A stretch of 64,000 bases of DNA from Mycoplasmataceae bacterium (GTDB taxonomy: Bacteria; Bacillota_I; Bacilli_A; Mycoplasmatales; Mycoplasmoidaceae): assembly GCA_031288285.1 (NCBI GenBank), contig JAITRQ010000014.1, positions 51,150-115,149 on the forward strand, in the 5' to 3' direction. The notes below the pieces were generated by a model that had not been told where the DNA came from, did not search any database, and worked only from the letters and a program-made list of their open reading frames with translations. Numbering within the stretch: position 1 is the first letter of the stretch; each line of letters begins with the position of its first letter. A program made the translations under genes and the position numbers. Positions 1 through 12,198 of this stretch are shown piece by piece.

Positions 1-531
1 CGGGATTGAAATATAAAATCCTAACCTAGTATATTTTTCTACCAATTCTCTGTCACCACTATAACAATGAATGATAACTTTTATACCAGTAGCATATTTG
101 GTTAGGACATCTATTGCATCATCGTGCGCATCACGAACATGAACCATTAACGGTAAGTTAAATTCCTTAGCAATTTCAATATGCTTTATAAAAAACAATT
201 TTTGTTGTTCTTTATTAGTGTCTGAATAATGATAATCCAATCCCGTTTCACCTATTGCGACAATTTTATTTTTTTTATTCAATACTCATTTTGTTAATTG
301 TGTAATAACTAGTGATAATGAAGTTTTATGTGTGTCGTTGGGATGAATGCCTACAATCGCATAAACATTTTCGTGCTTTTGAGCATGAGCAATTGCAAGC
401 GCTGATGTTTCTAAATTCGTACCAACATCATTCAAAATAATCCCTTGTTTTAAACAAGCTTCAGCAATTGTATCTGCGTTTTGGACTAGCGGATCGTGGT
501 TGATATGTGTATGACAGTCGTAATATTGCAT
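1..531 (-). CDS. tatD: TatD-family metal-dependent hydrolase/DNase, 3' part beyond window
   Basis: This is a TatD-family amidohydrolase-fold nuclease. The N-terminus has the metal-binding CHTHIN motif at residues 6-11, followed by the family-typical GIHPND and GETGLDYHY segments and then MVHVRDAHDDA. The frame runs through an in-frame TGA (Trp) at 286-288 and off the left edge, so about 177 residues of an expected 260 are visible. The gene begins 1 bp upstream of the mnmE stop and is probably co-transcribed with mnmE, holB and tmk. The family trims 3' ends of DNA or acts as a general phosphodiesterase. The exact substrate here cannot be read from the sequence. Confidence 0.9.
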
Positions 532-532
532 T

Positions 533-1861
533 TTATTTGCCTACACAAAAATTTTGAAACATTTCGTTAATAAAATCAAGATTTTTCTTTTCACCTAAGA
601 TTAACGAAACATCATCAAGTGCATCATGTAAATAATTGGTGGTTAAATCAAAAGGTTGATGGGTATTAATTATTTCTTGTGCTTTTGACAAATTATCAAC
701 ACAATGTTGCATAAATCCTATTAAAACGGTAGATGGAATAATGAATAACATATTTTTTGTACAAGAATCTTCAATTTTTGTTATAGAAATTATATGTTTT
801 ATCAAATTATTTAATTTCCCTTGCTTGGCACTTACTTTTATTCCATGGATGTTACATTTGGAATGTAAATCATTCTTATTGATAGCGACTAAATGTTTTT
901 TGTTTCCAATAAGTTTTAGTATATTGAAATCGTTTTTATCAAGATGAGCGGTTCCATCTACCACCATTAATATTAAATCAGCATTAGTAATGACTTCTTT
1001 GGTTTTACCAATACTTAACAAATCAATTTTCTTGTTTGTTTTATAGACGCCTGCAGTGTCTAAAAAATTAAATGTAATCCCTTGAATATTTATACTCTCC
1101 TTAATAACATCTCTGGTTGTACCTTTGATTGGAGAAATAATTGCACGATTATTTCTTAGAATTGCATTCAGTAACGATGATTTACCAACATTGGGTTTGC
1201 CGACGATGCCCACATTAATGCCGCGATGAATAATTAATGATTGATTCGAAATGTTGATTATCTTTTTCATTTCTTTAATCATGATATCTAATATTTGTTT
1301 GAATTTTGTTGGCTTAATGTCTGGTACATCATCAAATTCTGGATAATCTATATTTATTTCTACCTGTGCTAGTAGCGAAAAAATTTTATTCTTAAAATCA
1401 TGTAATTTAGTTTGCATAGCATTGTTAAAACCTGAAGTAGCCAAAGTAATTGCTCATTCACTTGATGCATTCACTAAATCATTTGCAGACTCGGCCTCGA
1501 TCAATGATATTTTATTGTTAATAAAAGCGCGCTGAGTAAATTCACCATGTTTAGCTAACCGGCAACCTTTACTAATTAATAATTGAATAATCTTATTTGC
1601 GAGAAAATAGCCACCGTGGCAATTGATTTCAATCAAATCCTCACCTGTATATGATTTGGGTGATACAAATTTAATAAGTAGTACTTGATCAATTTTTTGA
1701 TCATTGTTCACAATTCACACTTTTTGAACGCAATAGCCTTTGTGCAAAACTTTTTGATTAGAAATTTTGTTAATAATTTTATAAGTATCTTTCCCACTAA
1801 TGCGGATGATGTGAATTGCACCGTTCATTGGAGGTGTGGCAAGCGCGACAATTGTGTACAT
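533..1861 (-). CDS. mnmE: tRNA uridine-5-carboxymethylaminomethyl(34) synthesis GTPase MnmE
   Basis: MnmE is the GTPase that works with MnmG to modify U34 in the tRNA wobble position. The 442-residue length matches the family (~450). The N-terminal folate-binding domain starts MYTIVALATPP and carries the conserved GEFTQRAFINNK. The G domain has Walker [10 protein letters not shown] near residue 222 and DTAGVY. The C-terminus ends in CVGK, the family C-x-G-K motif with the catalytic Cys. I chose the ATG at 1861 because the next in-frame ATG (1711) would remove the first strand of the folate domain. An in-frame TGA encodes Trp near residue 138. It lies between tatD and holB in a tight minus-strand operon. 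Confidence 0.95.
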
Positions 1862-1881
1862 TATATTTTTTGCAAGATCTT

Positions 1882-2655
1882 TCAAAGATTATCAAATATT
1901 AATATTTTAATTGGATTAAAATTTACATTTTGAATCAATTCATATAAATTAACATTATTTGGAATAAGGTTACTAATTATTTTTAAGACTAAATAGATTT
2001 GCTGGTAATCCATTTTTTTAAACTGATCCGCAAGTTGTTTAACTATTATTAAATCATCGTGATGAGCTATAAGTTCTTTTGCGAAAGAGTAGGATTTAAT
2101 GAATAGCTTTGATTCAATATCACCGATTAGTTCATTAATATCATAATATGTATTTTTGATAATATTAATTTCTTCATCATTGAATTTATACTTAGATAAT
2201 TGCTTGATTATTGAATGTTCATTTGTTGGAACAATGTACACTTGACAACGGCTTTTAATGGTTGGTAAAACCAAATCAATGGTACGAGTAGTTAAAATGG
2301 CATAAGTATTTGTGGGTGGTTCTTCTAGAAACTTTAACAGCGCATTAACTGCTTGCTGTGATGCAAACTCAATTCCATAAATAATATAAAATTTAACCCC
2401 GGCAATTTCAACGGCAGATTGTTGGAATTGTTGAATTATTCGCAAAATTTCGTCTTTTTTGATATTACTTTTATAACCATCAATTTTGATAACATCGTAA
2501 TATGTGTTGGTATCAATTTTGTTTTTCCATTTTGCGTTTTCAACTATGGATTTCATGTATTCTTTGATGAAATCATCTAATGAACAAAGCTTTGATTCAA
2601 CAAAAATCAATGCATGTGGTTTTGTTGAAGCATTTAATAAATTATTTAATGACAT
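1882..2655 (-). CDS. holB: DNA polymerase III delta' subunit
   Basis: This is the delta' subunit of the clamp loader. Recognisable parts are KFLEEPPTNT and the sensor-like TIKSRCQ (the family SRC motif). At 257 residues it is shorter than enterobacterial delta', and I see no Walker A lysine motif, as expected for delta'. The start overlaps the 3' end of tmk by 14 bp, and the tmk-holB order is common in Firmicutes and Mollicutes. It acts in the cytoplasm, loading the beta clamp with DnaX and HolA, which are not in this window. Confidence 0.88.
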   Translation of the reverse strand: MSLNNLLNASTKPHALIFVESKLCSLDDFIKEYMKSIVENAKWKNKIDTNTYYDVIKIDGYKSNIKKDEILRIIQQFQQSAVEIAGVKFYIIYGIEFASQQAVNALLKFLEEPPTNTYAILTTRTIDLVLPTIKSRCQVYIVPTNEHSIIKQLSKYKFNDEEINIIKNTYYDINELIGDIESKLFIKSYSFAKELIAHHDDLIIVKQLADQFKKMDYQQIYLVLKIISNLIPNNVNLYELIQNVNFNPIKILIFDNL

Positions 2656-3307
2656 AATGCTTGTTGATTTTTTTTATAATATTTTGAAATACATCATCAA
2701 ATACTTCATCAATCTTCTTAGATGCTTCAACTTGAACAATTGTTCCATTACGATTATTGTCAATTAACTGACGATAACCTTCATAAACTTTATTATGTAA
2801 ATCCATTTCTTCACGATCGAGACGATTGTTATCTCGCAGTAAATCACCTTTAATTCGATTTATACCTTGTTGAGGATTTATCATAAGGACAATAACCAAA
2901 TCTGGTAATACATTATCTATTGCAAAAGTATTAATATCCCATATGTTTTTAAAGCCTATGCCTCTAGCATAACCTTGATAAACAAGTGATGAATGAACAT
3001 ATCGATCGCACAAAACTAAATCGCCATTTAACAAATGAGGTTTAATGAAATCATGAACGTGTTGCGCCCGCGATGCAGCAAAAAGCAGAGCTTCGGTACG
3101 ATAATTAATGTTATACTCGGTTTTATTAAGCAGAAGATTTCTGATGTCTTCAGCAACAATATTATTTTTTCCACCGGGCTCGCGTGTCAGTAAAATTTTA
3201 AATGGAAAATGTTGTTGATTCAATTTCTCGTAAACCATTGAAATAATCGTAGACTTACCACTACCATCAGGACCCTCAAAGGTAATAAATAATCCACGTT
3301 TATTCAT
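2642..3307 (-). CDS. tmk: Thymidylate kinase
   Basis: Thymidylate kinase phosphorylates dTMP to dTDP with ATP. The P-loop EGPDGSGKST is at residues 10-19, followed by the dTMP-binding REPGG near residue 42 and the LCDRYVHSSLVYQG segment near 100. The 221-residue length is normal. The ATG overlaps the stop of the upstream Cys-rich mini-gene by 8 bp, so the two are probably translationally coupled. Downstream it overlaps holB by 14 bp. Confidence 0.96.
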   Translation of the reverse strand: MNKRGLFITFEGPDGSGKSTIISMVYEKLNQQHFPFKILLTREPGGKNNIVAEDIRNLLLNKTEYNINYRTEALLFAASRAQHVHDFIKPHLLNGDLVLCDRYVHSSLVYQGYARGIGFKNIWDINTFAIDNVLPDLVIVLMINPQQGINRIKGDLLRDNNRLDREEMDLHNKVYEGYRQLIDNNRNGTIVQVEASKKIDEVFDDVFQNIIKKINKHYVIK

Positions 3308-3435
3308 GCGTTTTAATTCAAGTAACGTTTTTTAAACAAACGGGCGGATGGTCAGATTGCATATGAGCGCGAAGACACGAACAACATTTATTGTGATTCG
3401 AGCATTTGATCGCGGGACAAGGACACTCAAATTTA

Positions 3436-3446
<11 letters not shown>
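3300..3446 (-). CDS. Small cysteine-rich protein (48 aa), probable metal binder
   Basis: This is a very short gene wedged between serS and tmk on the minus strand. The product starts [15 protein letters not shown] and continues [12 protein letters not shown] ... PPVCL, giving eight cysteines and three histidines in 48 residues. One in-frame TGA encodes Trp. The CPC-x4-C-x-NH-x2-CC-x-C-x3-H-x6-P-x-C pattern resembles small Cys-rich proteins of clostridia and other Firmicutes (I recall the DUF6485 type), suggesting a zinc or iron site. The start overlaps the serS stop by 11 bp and the stop overlaps the tmk start by 8 bp; such tight coupling supports a real gene. The function is unknown. Confidence 0.72.
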
Positions 3447-4719
<1,273 letters not shown>

Positions 4720-4850
4720 AAATTAGATTTAATTTATCCAAATTATTATATTGTCTTTTATTTATAACTTCAATGAGGTTATGTATTAATCTTATTAACG
4801 TATATATAATAAAAGTAGAATTGTACGTAATCGTAATACATGGGGTATTT

Positions 4851-5162
4851 ATGGCAAAAATAAAATTAGCGTTAGAAATTGAAGAAAATTTATACAACCA
4901 ATTAAAAAAACATTATGAAGAAATCGGTAAGAAAATGCACTTTATTAGTGTAGAGGATTACATTTTATTCATCATTACTTCCTTTTTGCATAGTAGTGAA
5001 CAATTTAAAAATATGTCTCAAAATTTTGGTAATTTGTTTAGTATGTTTGATGGTACCAATGTTGATTTGAGTGAAATCATTAAAAAATATAAATCAAAGA
5101 ACGAGACCAAGCAAGAATCTAGTGATGATAATCAAAAGAAAAAAGATAATTTAAAAAATTAG
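4851..5162 (+). CDS. Hypothetical protein, 103 aa, charged C-terminus
   Basis: I do not recognise this protein. It begins MAKIKLALEIEENLYNQL, which has the look of a short strand followed by a helix as in ribbon-helix-helix proteins, but the fit is weak. A hydrophobic helix near residues 40-52 (EDYILFIITSFL) precedes a highly charged tail rich in Lys, Asn, Asp and Gln. I chose the ATG at 4851 over an in-frame ATG at 4773, because the upstream extension is low-complexity and falls in the divergent promoter region with serS. It is 5 bp from the glycosyltransferase gene and probably shares its transcript. Confidence 0.6.
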   Translation: MAKIKLALEIEENLYNQLKKHYEEIGKKMHFISVEDYILFIITSFLHSSEQFKNMSQNFGNLFSMFDGTNVDLSEIIKKYKSKNETKQESSDDNQKKKDNLKN

Positions 5163-5167
5163 TATAT

Positions 5168-6115
5168 ATGAATTTAGCAATAATTTATCATGCCTATAGC
5201 AATACATTAAATTTAGACAAGTCGCTTAATAGTCTTCTACAACAAACCGATAAAAATTTTGAACTTATTTTATGTAATGACGGCGCCACCGAGCAAGTTA
5301 CCACAATTTTAAAAAAAATTCCTTTTACTAAATTAGCAAAATTATTTTATTGGCATTCCAATCAAAATGTTGGTCATGCAATTACTTTCAATAATGTCGT
5401 TACCACGACTACTGCTAAATATGTATATTACATGGGGTCTAACATCACACTAAACGTTGATTTCGTAAAATCCATAAATTCCTTAATAGAACAATACAAA
5501 AATGCAGATATGTTCATGTTTACTGCTAATGAGAATACGACAATTTCTGTTAAAAAATTTACTTCAATTAATTCTGATTTAAAATTTTTTATTTCACAAT
5601 CTATGAAGCGTTCCATTTTGTCAACTTCTTTGCTTAGAGAAAATCATATTGAATTAGAAAAAAATCGATATATGCCTTTACTGTTTATGTATCAAATTTT
5701 TAGTAAACTTAATAGTTGTATTTTGATTGATAAAAAATTGGCATCTTTTACAAAAGTACAATCGTATTCTTACAATTTATATGATATTTTTGAGGCGAAT
5801 AAAATTTTATTTGATAGGTATCAAAAAACAACATTTTTTAAAAAAAATCAGACAATAATAAAAAATTTAATAATTTTATCTATTTTCCGTTTCTTTCTTG
5901 TTCGTGTTTACGAGTCTTACGGTAATAGCAGTACTACAAAAATCGCTTTAGATCGTGCAAAGAAATGATTGGACACAAACATTAATGAGTGGCGTCGTAA
6001 TTCACTACTTAATTCTAAAAAACTTGCCAACACTTACCCCGTTGCTTTATATATTTCTAAATTCAAATTTAAGATAAATTATCTTAAGATTTTAACCACT
6101 AAAGTGAAACGATAA
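5168..6115 (+). CDS. Family 2 glycosyltransferase
   Basis: This is a GT2 (GT-A fold) glycosyltransferase of 315 residues. The N-terminal strand LAIIYHAYSN is followed by SLNSLLQQTDKNFELILCNDGA, the family nucleotide-sugar-binding motif with the usual D-G pair, and NVGHAITFN. The classical DxD is not obvious: YMGSNITLN stands where it is expected. An in-frame TGA at 5966 encodes Trp. The C-terminal 50 residues are basic. It overlaps the next gene (RDD protein) by one base. The likely role is glycosylation of membrane lipid or surface protein, but donor and acceptor cannot be told. Confidence 0.8.
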
Positions 6116-6867
6116 TGTCTACTTCTCTCACTCCAACTACCAAAATTAATAATACTAGTAAAGCTCGTTATTTATTGGCTAGTGCTTCAAATCGTTTTTT
6201 TGCAAGAATAATAGACATGATAATAGTTGGGGCTATTATTGCTGGATTAACACTAATCCTAGTTCACACCGATAATTACAATTGGAATGCATTGAATTTA
6301 GTTCACTCTTGAAGATATTTTGCTATAGGATTTTTAACAACTATTATTGCATTTTTGTATTTTATATTTTGTCCATTTTGCTTTAATGGACAAACTATTT
6401 GTCAAAAAATTTTTAAATTACAAACATTTAATTTGATTCCAACGAAAAATTTCTTACTATGTTTAATGCGACGCGAAATTTGTGTGTGAATGATTACTGC
6501 ATCCATCAATTTCTTTTTGGGAGTTGTTTTATGATCTATCGGACCAGCAAACGCATCTAAGTTATTGAATAATCTTTTATTGGGTAATAACGATTTAGGT
6601 ACGATTAATGCTATTTCTATCGTTTTCCAAACCTCTTATGCTATTGCATTTATGATTTTACTATTTGTCATTATTCACATGTTTATCAATAATAAAAAAC
6701 GTTGTTTTATTGATCACATTAGTGACACTTGTGTTATTAAAACAATAGATGTAAATTCCAGTGATGCTAATACATCGGCAAACCGGGTTCATAATAAAGC
6801 CAAAAGAAATTATGGATTACCGGGGGAAATTACTTCTGGAATGTCTGACGAAATTGATTCATTGTAA
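6115..6867 (+). CDS. RDD-family integral membrane protein
   Basis: This 250-residue membrane protein has three or four predicted helices. RDD features are visible: NRFFARIIDMIIVGAI in the first segment (Arg and Asp), FNGQTICQKIFKLQ in the loop (G-x-T-x-G-K-like), and DHISDTCVIKT near the C-terminus, which is the family's terminal D-x2-S-x-T motif. Four in-frame TGA codons encode Trp. The C-terminal tail of about 55 residues is hydrophilic. RDD proteins are membrane proteins of mostly unknown function. It sits between the glycosyltransferase and pcrA. Confidence 0.82.
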
Positions 6868-6872
6868 AATTT

Positions 6873-9002
6873 GTGTTAGATTTATCAGGATTAAATAAAA
6901 ACCAATTAAAAGCAGTCTCTACAGACACAGGTCCAGTTTTAGTGGTAGCAGGTGCAGGTACAGGGAAAACTAGAGTTCTCACTCTTCGTTTTATGTATTT
7001 GATTAATACCTTAAATTTTGATCCAACTAAAATTTTAGCAATTACTTTCACCAATCTTGCTGCTGAACAAATGAAGAAACGCATTCTAAATTTACTAAAT
7101 AATGTACGTTTACCTTGAGTTTCTACTTACCATTCAATGTGCTTGAAAATTTTGCGAGAAGACATTGACAAATTAGGGCGCAAAAAAGATTTTTTCATAA
7201 TTGATGATGAAGATCAGTTATCAATTGTAAAAGATATATTCAGAGAACATAATATTAATCAGCAAAATATAAAACCATTAAAAATGTTACAACTCATTGG
7301 ATATATCAAGATGAACCAAATAAATTTATCTTTAATTACATCGCTTGATCAACTCAAGCCATTAGGAATATACAATTTCAACGATTTACGTGATGTTAAA
7401 TTTGCATATAAGATGTATCAATCAAAATTAATAAAGCATAACGGCTTAGATTTTGAAGACTTATTAATCCTAACTTATGAGTTATTATCAAAATTCGCTC
7501 TTGTCCGTCAGAAATGACAAAACCTATTTCAATACATATTGGTAGATGAATTTCAGGATACCAATAAAATTCAATTCGAGATTTTATTACTATTAATTAA
7601 CCCAAATACTAAGAATGTTTTTATTGTCGGAGACCCAGATCAAACGATTTACACGTGACGAGGTGCTTATCCAGCTATTTTTAAAAATTTCCTTGAAAAT
7701 TTTCCACAAACTGAAATGTGCATTTTGGACCTTAACTATCGTTCTACAAAATCAATTCTTAAAACTGCCAACAAATTGATTAGTTTTAACCAAAATCGTA
7801 TTCATAAAAATCTACTAACTGATAATTTTGAAGGCGATAAACCTATTTTCAATTTTTCCCATAATCGCGAAGAAGAAGCAAATTTTATTTGTAATAAGAT
7901 TGTGGACTTAATCAATCAACATAAATGCACATACGGAGAAATTGCAATTCTATATCGGGCAAATTTCTTATCACGTTTTATTGAACAAGAATTAGTCAAT
8001 CATAACATTCCATATCGAATTTACGGAGGAGTAAAATTTTTTCAACGTCTTGAAATTAAGGATTTATTAGCTTATCTAAAACTAGTAGTAAATCCTCATA
8101 ACGAATTAGCGTTGCGAAGAGTTATTAATGTTCCTCGACGAGGTATAGGTAAAACAACAATTGATTCTATTCAAAATTACGCCATTCAAAAAAATATTAG
8201 TTTTGCAGAAGCGTTATGATTATCGGAAAAGGATTTAGATTTACCATGATCAACTAACTCCATTAGAAAATTTTTGTTTGTAATTAACGAATTAATTAAA
8301 AAGCAACAAGATTTAAATATCTCGCAAATGCTTGAAACCATTATTCAAATGACTAATTATGATAAACATTTACAAAGCCTAGATTTTGAGGATCGAGTAC
8401 CAAACATTGAAGAATTAACTGTAGCTATTAAAGAATATGAATTGCAAAATCCTCATGGGAAAATTGTTGATTATTTAAATGAAATATCTTTATATACCGA
8501 TAACGAAAAGAATGTTCGCAATACAAACGGTATCACATTAATGACTGTACACACCGCAAAAGGAAGCGAGTATTATGCAGTGTTTGTAATTGCTTTTAAT
8601 GAAGGGGTTTTCCCATCTTTTAAATCTCAAGATTTACAGGAAGAGCGACGAATTGCATATGTTGCATTAACGAGAGCGAAAAAAATCCTATATTTATCTG
8701 CATCCCAATTTGATAATATTCAAGGTAATAACATGACATTATCACCATCTCGCTTTATCAATGAAATTAGTAAATCTTATCTTGAATTTCAACAAGCAAA
8801 TTTAATTAATGATAGTTATAAATATACATATCAACCAATAAATAATCATTACAAAGTAGGTAGTATCATCAAACATGTTGTTTTTGGTGTGGGTGTAGTA
8901 ATTTCTTGCGAGAAAAATTTCATTACCGTTTCTTTTAAGGCACCATACGGAGTAAAAACATTGCTAGGAGATCACAAAGCAATTAGGAAAATTAAGAACT
9001 AA
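6873..9002 (+). CDS. pcrA: ATP-dependent DNA helicase PcrA/UvrD
   Basis: This SF1A 3'-5' helicase acts in repair and conflict resolution. The 709-residue product begins at a GTG. Visible motifs are the Q motif LNKNQLKAV, Walker A AGAGTGKT near residue 28, motif Ia [11 protein letters not shown], motif [11 protein letters not shown], motif [15 protein letters not shown], motif [11 protein letters not shown], motif [11 protein letters not shown] and motif [17 protein letters not shown]. The C-terminus has the PcrA RNA-polymerase-binding Tudor-like segment ([14 protein letters not shown]). Trp is encoded by TGA at several places. It is 5 bp downstream of the RDD gene. Confidence 0.96.
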
Positions 9003-9078
9003 GTACACTTAATTTGCTTTAAAAAACTTCAAGCAAGAAAACATTGTCAGAAATATGTTAAAATTCTATTAGTCTAGT

Positions 9079-9864
9079 ATGAACGTTTTATTTATAGGTG
9101 ATATTTTTGGTAAAAAAGGTCGACTCGCAATCAGTGAGTTATTACCTAAACTAAAAAATAAATATCATATTGACTTAACCATTGCTAATGCCGAAAATAC
9201 AACTCATGGTCGTTCATTAAGCGTGAAACATTTTAATGCTTTGCAAACAAGCGGAATTGATTATTTTACGTTTGGCAATCACACATGACATTTGGACGAA
9301 ATAAAAACCATTTTATCTTATCCCAATACTGTTCGACCACTTAATCTAGTGACTTCTTGTCCATACGCCAATTGAGGTCAAGGTAGTATTACATTTAAAT
9401 TTAAGAATTTAAATATACGCTTAACAAATCTTTTGGGTTCATCGGTAGAATGTAAAGAAATACAAACTAATCCTTTTCTGACATTCAACGAATTATTAAA
9501 AAACGATAATAGTCATATTCATATTGTGGATTTCCATTGTGAAACTACTAGTGAAAAAAACGCTTTTTTCCTCACCTTTGCAGGAAAGGTTAGTGCGATT
9601 GTTTGTACTCACACTCATGTGCAAACTGCCGATGAACGTATTTACAAAAATACCGCTTACATCTCAGATGTAGGAATGACTGGCGGATCTTTAGGAGTCA
9701 TTGGTGCAGAAGCACAAAGTATATTAGATGTTTTTAATGGACGAACTTCTAAATTCAGATTATCTCCCTCTAATACTCCGTACCAGTTTAATGGTGTAGT
9801 AATTTCTTTTAACAAAAACAATCACCCCACCAAAATAAAACGTATTTTTATTAACGAAAAATAA
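9079..9864 (+). CDS. ymdB: YmdB-family calcineurin-like phosphodiesterase
   Basis: This 261-residue metallophosphoesterase of the YmdB family (TIGR00282 type) hydrolyses 2',3'- or 3',5'-cyclic nucleotides in characterised relatives. Metal ligands are visible: FIGDIFGKKGR at the N-terminus, NAENTTHGRSL, TFGNHTW, DFHCETTSEK and CTHTHVQTAD. TGA encodes Trp in the NHTW motif, which supports the reassigned code. A TAAAAT-like -10 element sits just upstream at about 9058. It is convergent with, and abuts, the pseudouridine synthase gene. Confidence 0.92.
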
Positions 9865-10545
9865 TTAGCTTAATTTCTTTACTAAACTATTAAACACTTC
9901 ATCGGGTTTGACTTCAAAACTAATTCTCTTGAGGGTGACGGGGTGCATAAAAGATAAATAATGCGCATGCAAAAACTGATCATAATTTGTATAACCATCA
10001 AACTCTCCATACAAAGGATCATTAAAAATGTTGTGATGAATATAATCTAAATGTACTCTTATTTGATGAGTTCTGCCAGTTAAAAGTTCACACTCGATTA
10101 AAGCAGCATCTTTAAAGTGTTGAAGAACTTTCAATCTGGTAATTGATTTTTTTGCGGTTGGTTTATCGCTTGCTATCATTTTTAATAAATTTCGTTGACT
10201 TCGCGCGATGGGTACATTTATAGTAATTTCATCATGTTCAAAATCACGATGAACGATAGCAAGATATTTTCTAATTAACTTACGCTCATTAATTTGTTGT
10301 GATAAGCTATCAAATGCTAATTTGTTTTTTGCAATAACCATTAAGCCAGTTGTGTTACGGTCAAGTCTATGAATTATACCGGGACGAATAGACTTGGGAA
10401 AATCATGAATAAAAATTTTATCTTTTAACTGATCAATCAAAGTATCAATTTCATTATAAACCGTGGGGTGGACTAATAAATTTTTGGGCTTATTAACTAC
10501 AATGATACTGTCATCTTCAAAGATAATTTGTAAATTTTTATCCAT
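9865..10545 (-). CDS. RluA-family pseudouridine synthase, no S4 domain
   Basis: This RluA/RluD-type synthase isomerises uridine in rRNA or tRNA. The catalytic motif IIHRLDRNTTGLMV (Asp in HRLDR) is near residue 60, followed by LTGRTHQIRVHLDYI and NDPLYGE near the C-terminus. At 226 residues it lacks the N-terminal S4 domain usual for RluD (~300 residues). Upstream space does not allow one, because lspA ends 5 bp away. The target position cannot be assigned. It probably shares a transcript with lspA, as in many Firmicutes. Confidence 0.88.
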   Translation of the reverse strand: MDKNLQIIFEDDSIIVVNKPKNLLVHPTVYNEIDTLIDQLKDKIFIHDFPKSIRPGIIHRLDRNTTGLMVIAKNKLAFDSLSQQINERKLIRKYLAIVHRDFEHDEITINVPIARSQRNLLKMIASDKPTAKKSITRLKVLQHFKDAALIECELLTGRTHQIRVHLDYIHHNIFNDPLYGEFDGYTNYDQFLHAHYLSFMHPVTLKRISFEVKPDEVFNSLVKKLS

Positions 10546-10550
10546 ATAAA

Positions 10551-11144
10551 TTAACTAGCCGATACTTTATTTCGTTCTTTTATATAAGAATATATGGTTA
10601 GACAAAAATAGATAACGCAAGAGCCTATTACACCTATAAGAATAGTAATATCAGGAACATTAAAAATAGCAGTGTTGCCACCAAAAGTAAAATAATCAAT
10701 AACAACATTATGGATTAACGTATTTGGCGGGTATCCATCAATGGTGAATAAAAAACTACATGGCGTAGCGCGATCAATCACATTGAATAGTCCGCCCATA
10801 AATGCTATCGATAGTAGCAAAGTGTAATATCATTCATTGGTAAAGAATACGACAAAAAATATTATCAAGCACATTATTGATTGAAGCAAGTAGACTAGAA
10901 ATGCAGATGAATTCATTAACATGCTGAATGAGACACCCTGATTAATTACAATATAAAAAACACCAACGTGTTGTTGCTTCGCAACGTGTTGAACTCATTC
11001 GTTAATTATTGTTGAAGGAGTAATTACAATGATTGCAGCAACAACAATCCACATCAATTTAAATAAAGTATTTCGAAATGTAAAGTTAGTTTTAAAATAG
11101 TCAATAATTTTTTGACTCCATTTTTGATTAGGTATACGAGACAT
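10551..11144 (-). CDS. lspA: Lipoprotein signal peptidase (signal peptidase II)
   Basis: LspA is the membrane aspartyl protease that cleaves prolipoproteins before the lipidated Cys. The 197-residue protein starts MSRIPNQKW and has four membrane segments. It carries the conserved INQGVSFSM, GGLFNVIDRA (first catalytic Asp) and VVIDYF (second Asp). Two TGA-encoded Trp codons lie in the N-terminal half. I chose the ATG at 11144 because it gives the full first helix. Its substrates in this window include the lipobox proteins at 19673 and 21494. lgt, the preceding enzyme of the pathway, is about 1 kb away. Confidence 0.94.
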
Positions 11145-11173
11145 TGACAGTTAATTTTAACTTAAAGTATAGT
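11144..11173 (+). promoter_or_regulatory. Candidate sigma-A promoter for the hprK operon
   Basis: A consensus TTGACA (11144-11149) and TATAGT (11168-11173) are separated by 18 bp in the hprK-lspA intergenic region. Transcription from here would leave a leader of about 65 nt before the hprK ATG. The -35 overlaps the lspA start codon on the other strand. This is a sequence match only. Confidence 0.5.
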
Positions 11174-11244
11174 ATTGTTTGATTCAACAATCTTTTAATG
11201 ACGACATAGTTAATTAATTTGTTAATGAAGTATACTTTATTAGT

Positions 11245-12195
11245 ATGGTTAAACATAGTAAATATATTCAAGTTAATCAATTGATTAAAAAGTTTAATTT
11301 TGAGATCCTCTACAAAGGAAACTTGCGTAACCGTATTTTAATTCCTAGTTTAAATCGAACCGGTATAGAATTAGCTAGTAAAACACATATTTTCCGAAAT
11401 ATTATTTCAGCCGTTTTATGAAGTAGTAATGAAAGTAAATTTTTAAGCCAATTAGGCACCAAACTAAAAATTCAAAAAGCGATTTCAAACGTTTTGAAAC
11501 TGACCCCGCCCGTAGTGATTGTCACTGAGTCGTTTACACATCGACAAATTTTATTGAAAATCGCTAAAAAATTTAATATCACTATTTTATCTACTTCGCT
11601 TCGTTCTGCGGAATTGTACATTACAGTAGCTGGATGAATAAATGAAAATTTGGTGGAATATAAAACTATTCACGGTACATTAGTGAGCATTTATGGGGTG
11701 GGCGTTTTGCTTCAAGGAAAATCGGGAGTTGGTAAATCTGAATCTGCCTTAGAATTGGTAAAACGTGGCCACATTTTTGTCGCTGATGATGCCGTAGACG
11801 TTGCAAAAATTACTGATCGTTTATACGGTAAAGCAAATTCACTTGCACAAAATTTTATTGAAGTCCGCGGACTTGGGGTATTGAATATTGCACGAATGTT
11901 TGGCGTGGAAAAAACCAAAGATTCAACTAACATTGATGTTATTATTGATATCATCGCTGATGATAATAGCAAAATGCAATTTGAACGGTTAGGTAAAAAT
12001 CTCCAATACAAAATGATTGAAAAAGTTAAAGTTCCTTATTATCGTTTGCCATCTACTGTTGGCCGCAAAATTAGTGATTTGATTGAAACAACAGTCATTG
12101 ATTTAAAATTAAAATTACTTGGTTATAATTCTGCTCAAGAATACATTAATCGTTATCGTAAAGTTAATCGTTCTAATAATAAAAATATCGTTTAA
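11245..12195 (+). CDS. hprK: HPr kinase/phosphorylase
   Basis: HprK/P phosphorylates Ser46 of the PTS protein HPr and reverses the reaction, coupling sugar uptake to energy state. The Walker A GKSGVGKSESALELVKRG is near residue 155, and the HprK signature VRGLGVLNIARMFG follows. The 316-residue length is typical. The ATG at 11245 gives the complete N-terminal domain; a TGA Trp codon lies near residue 59. It is the first gene of a tight plus-strand operon hprK-lgt-trxB-whiA-secG-rnr-smpB. Confidence 0.95.
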
Positions 12196-12198
12196 TCA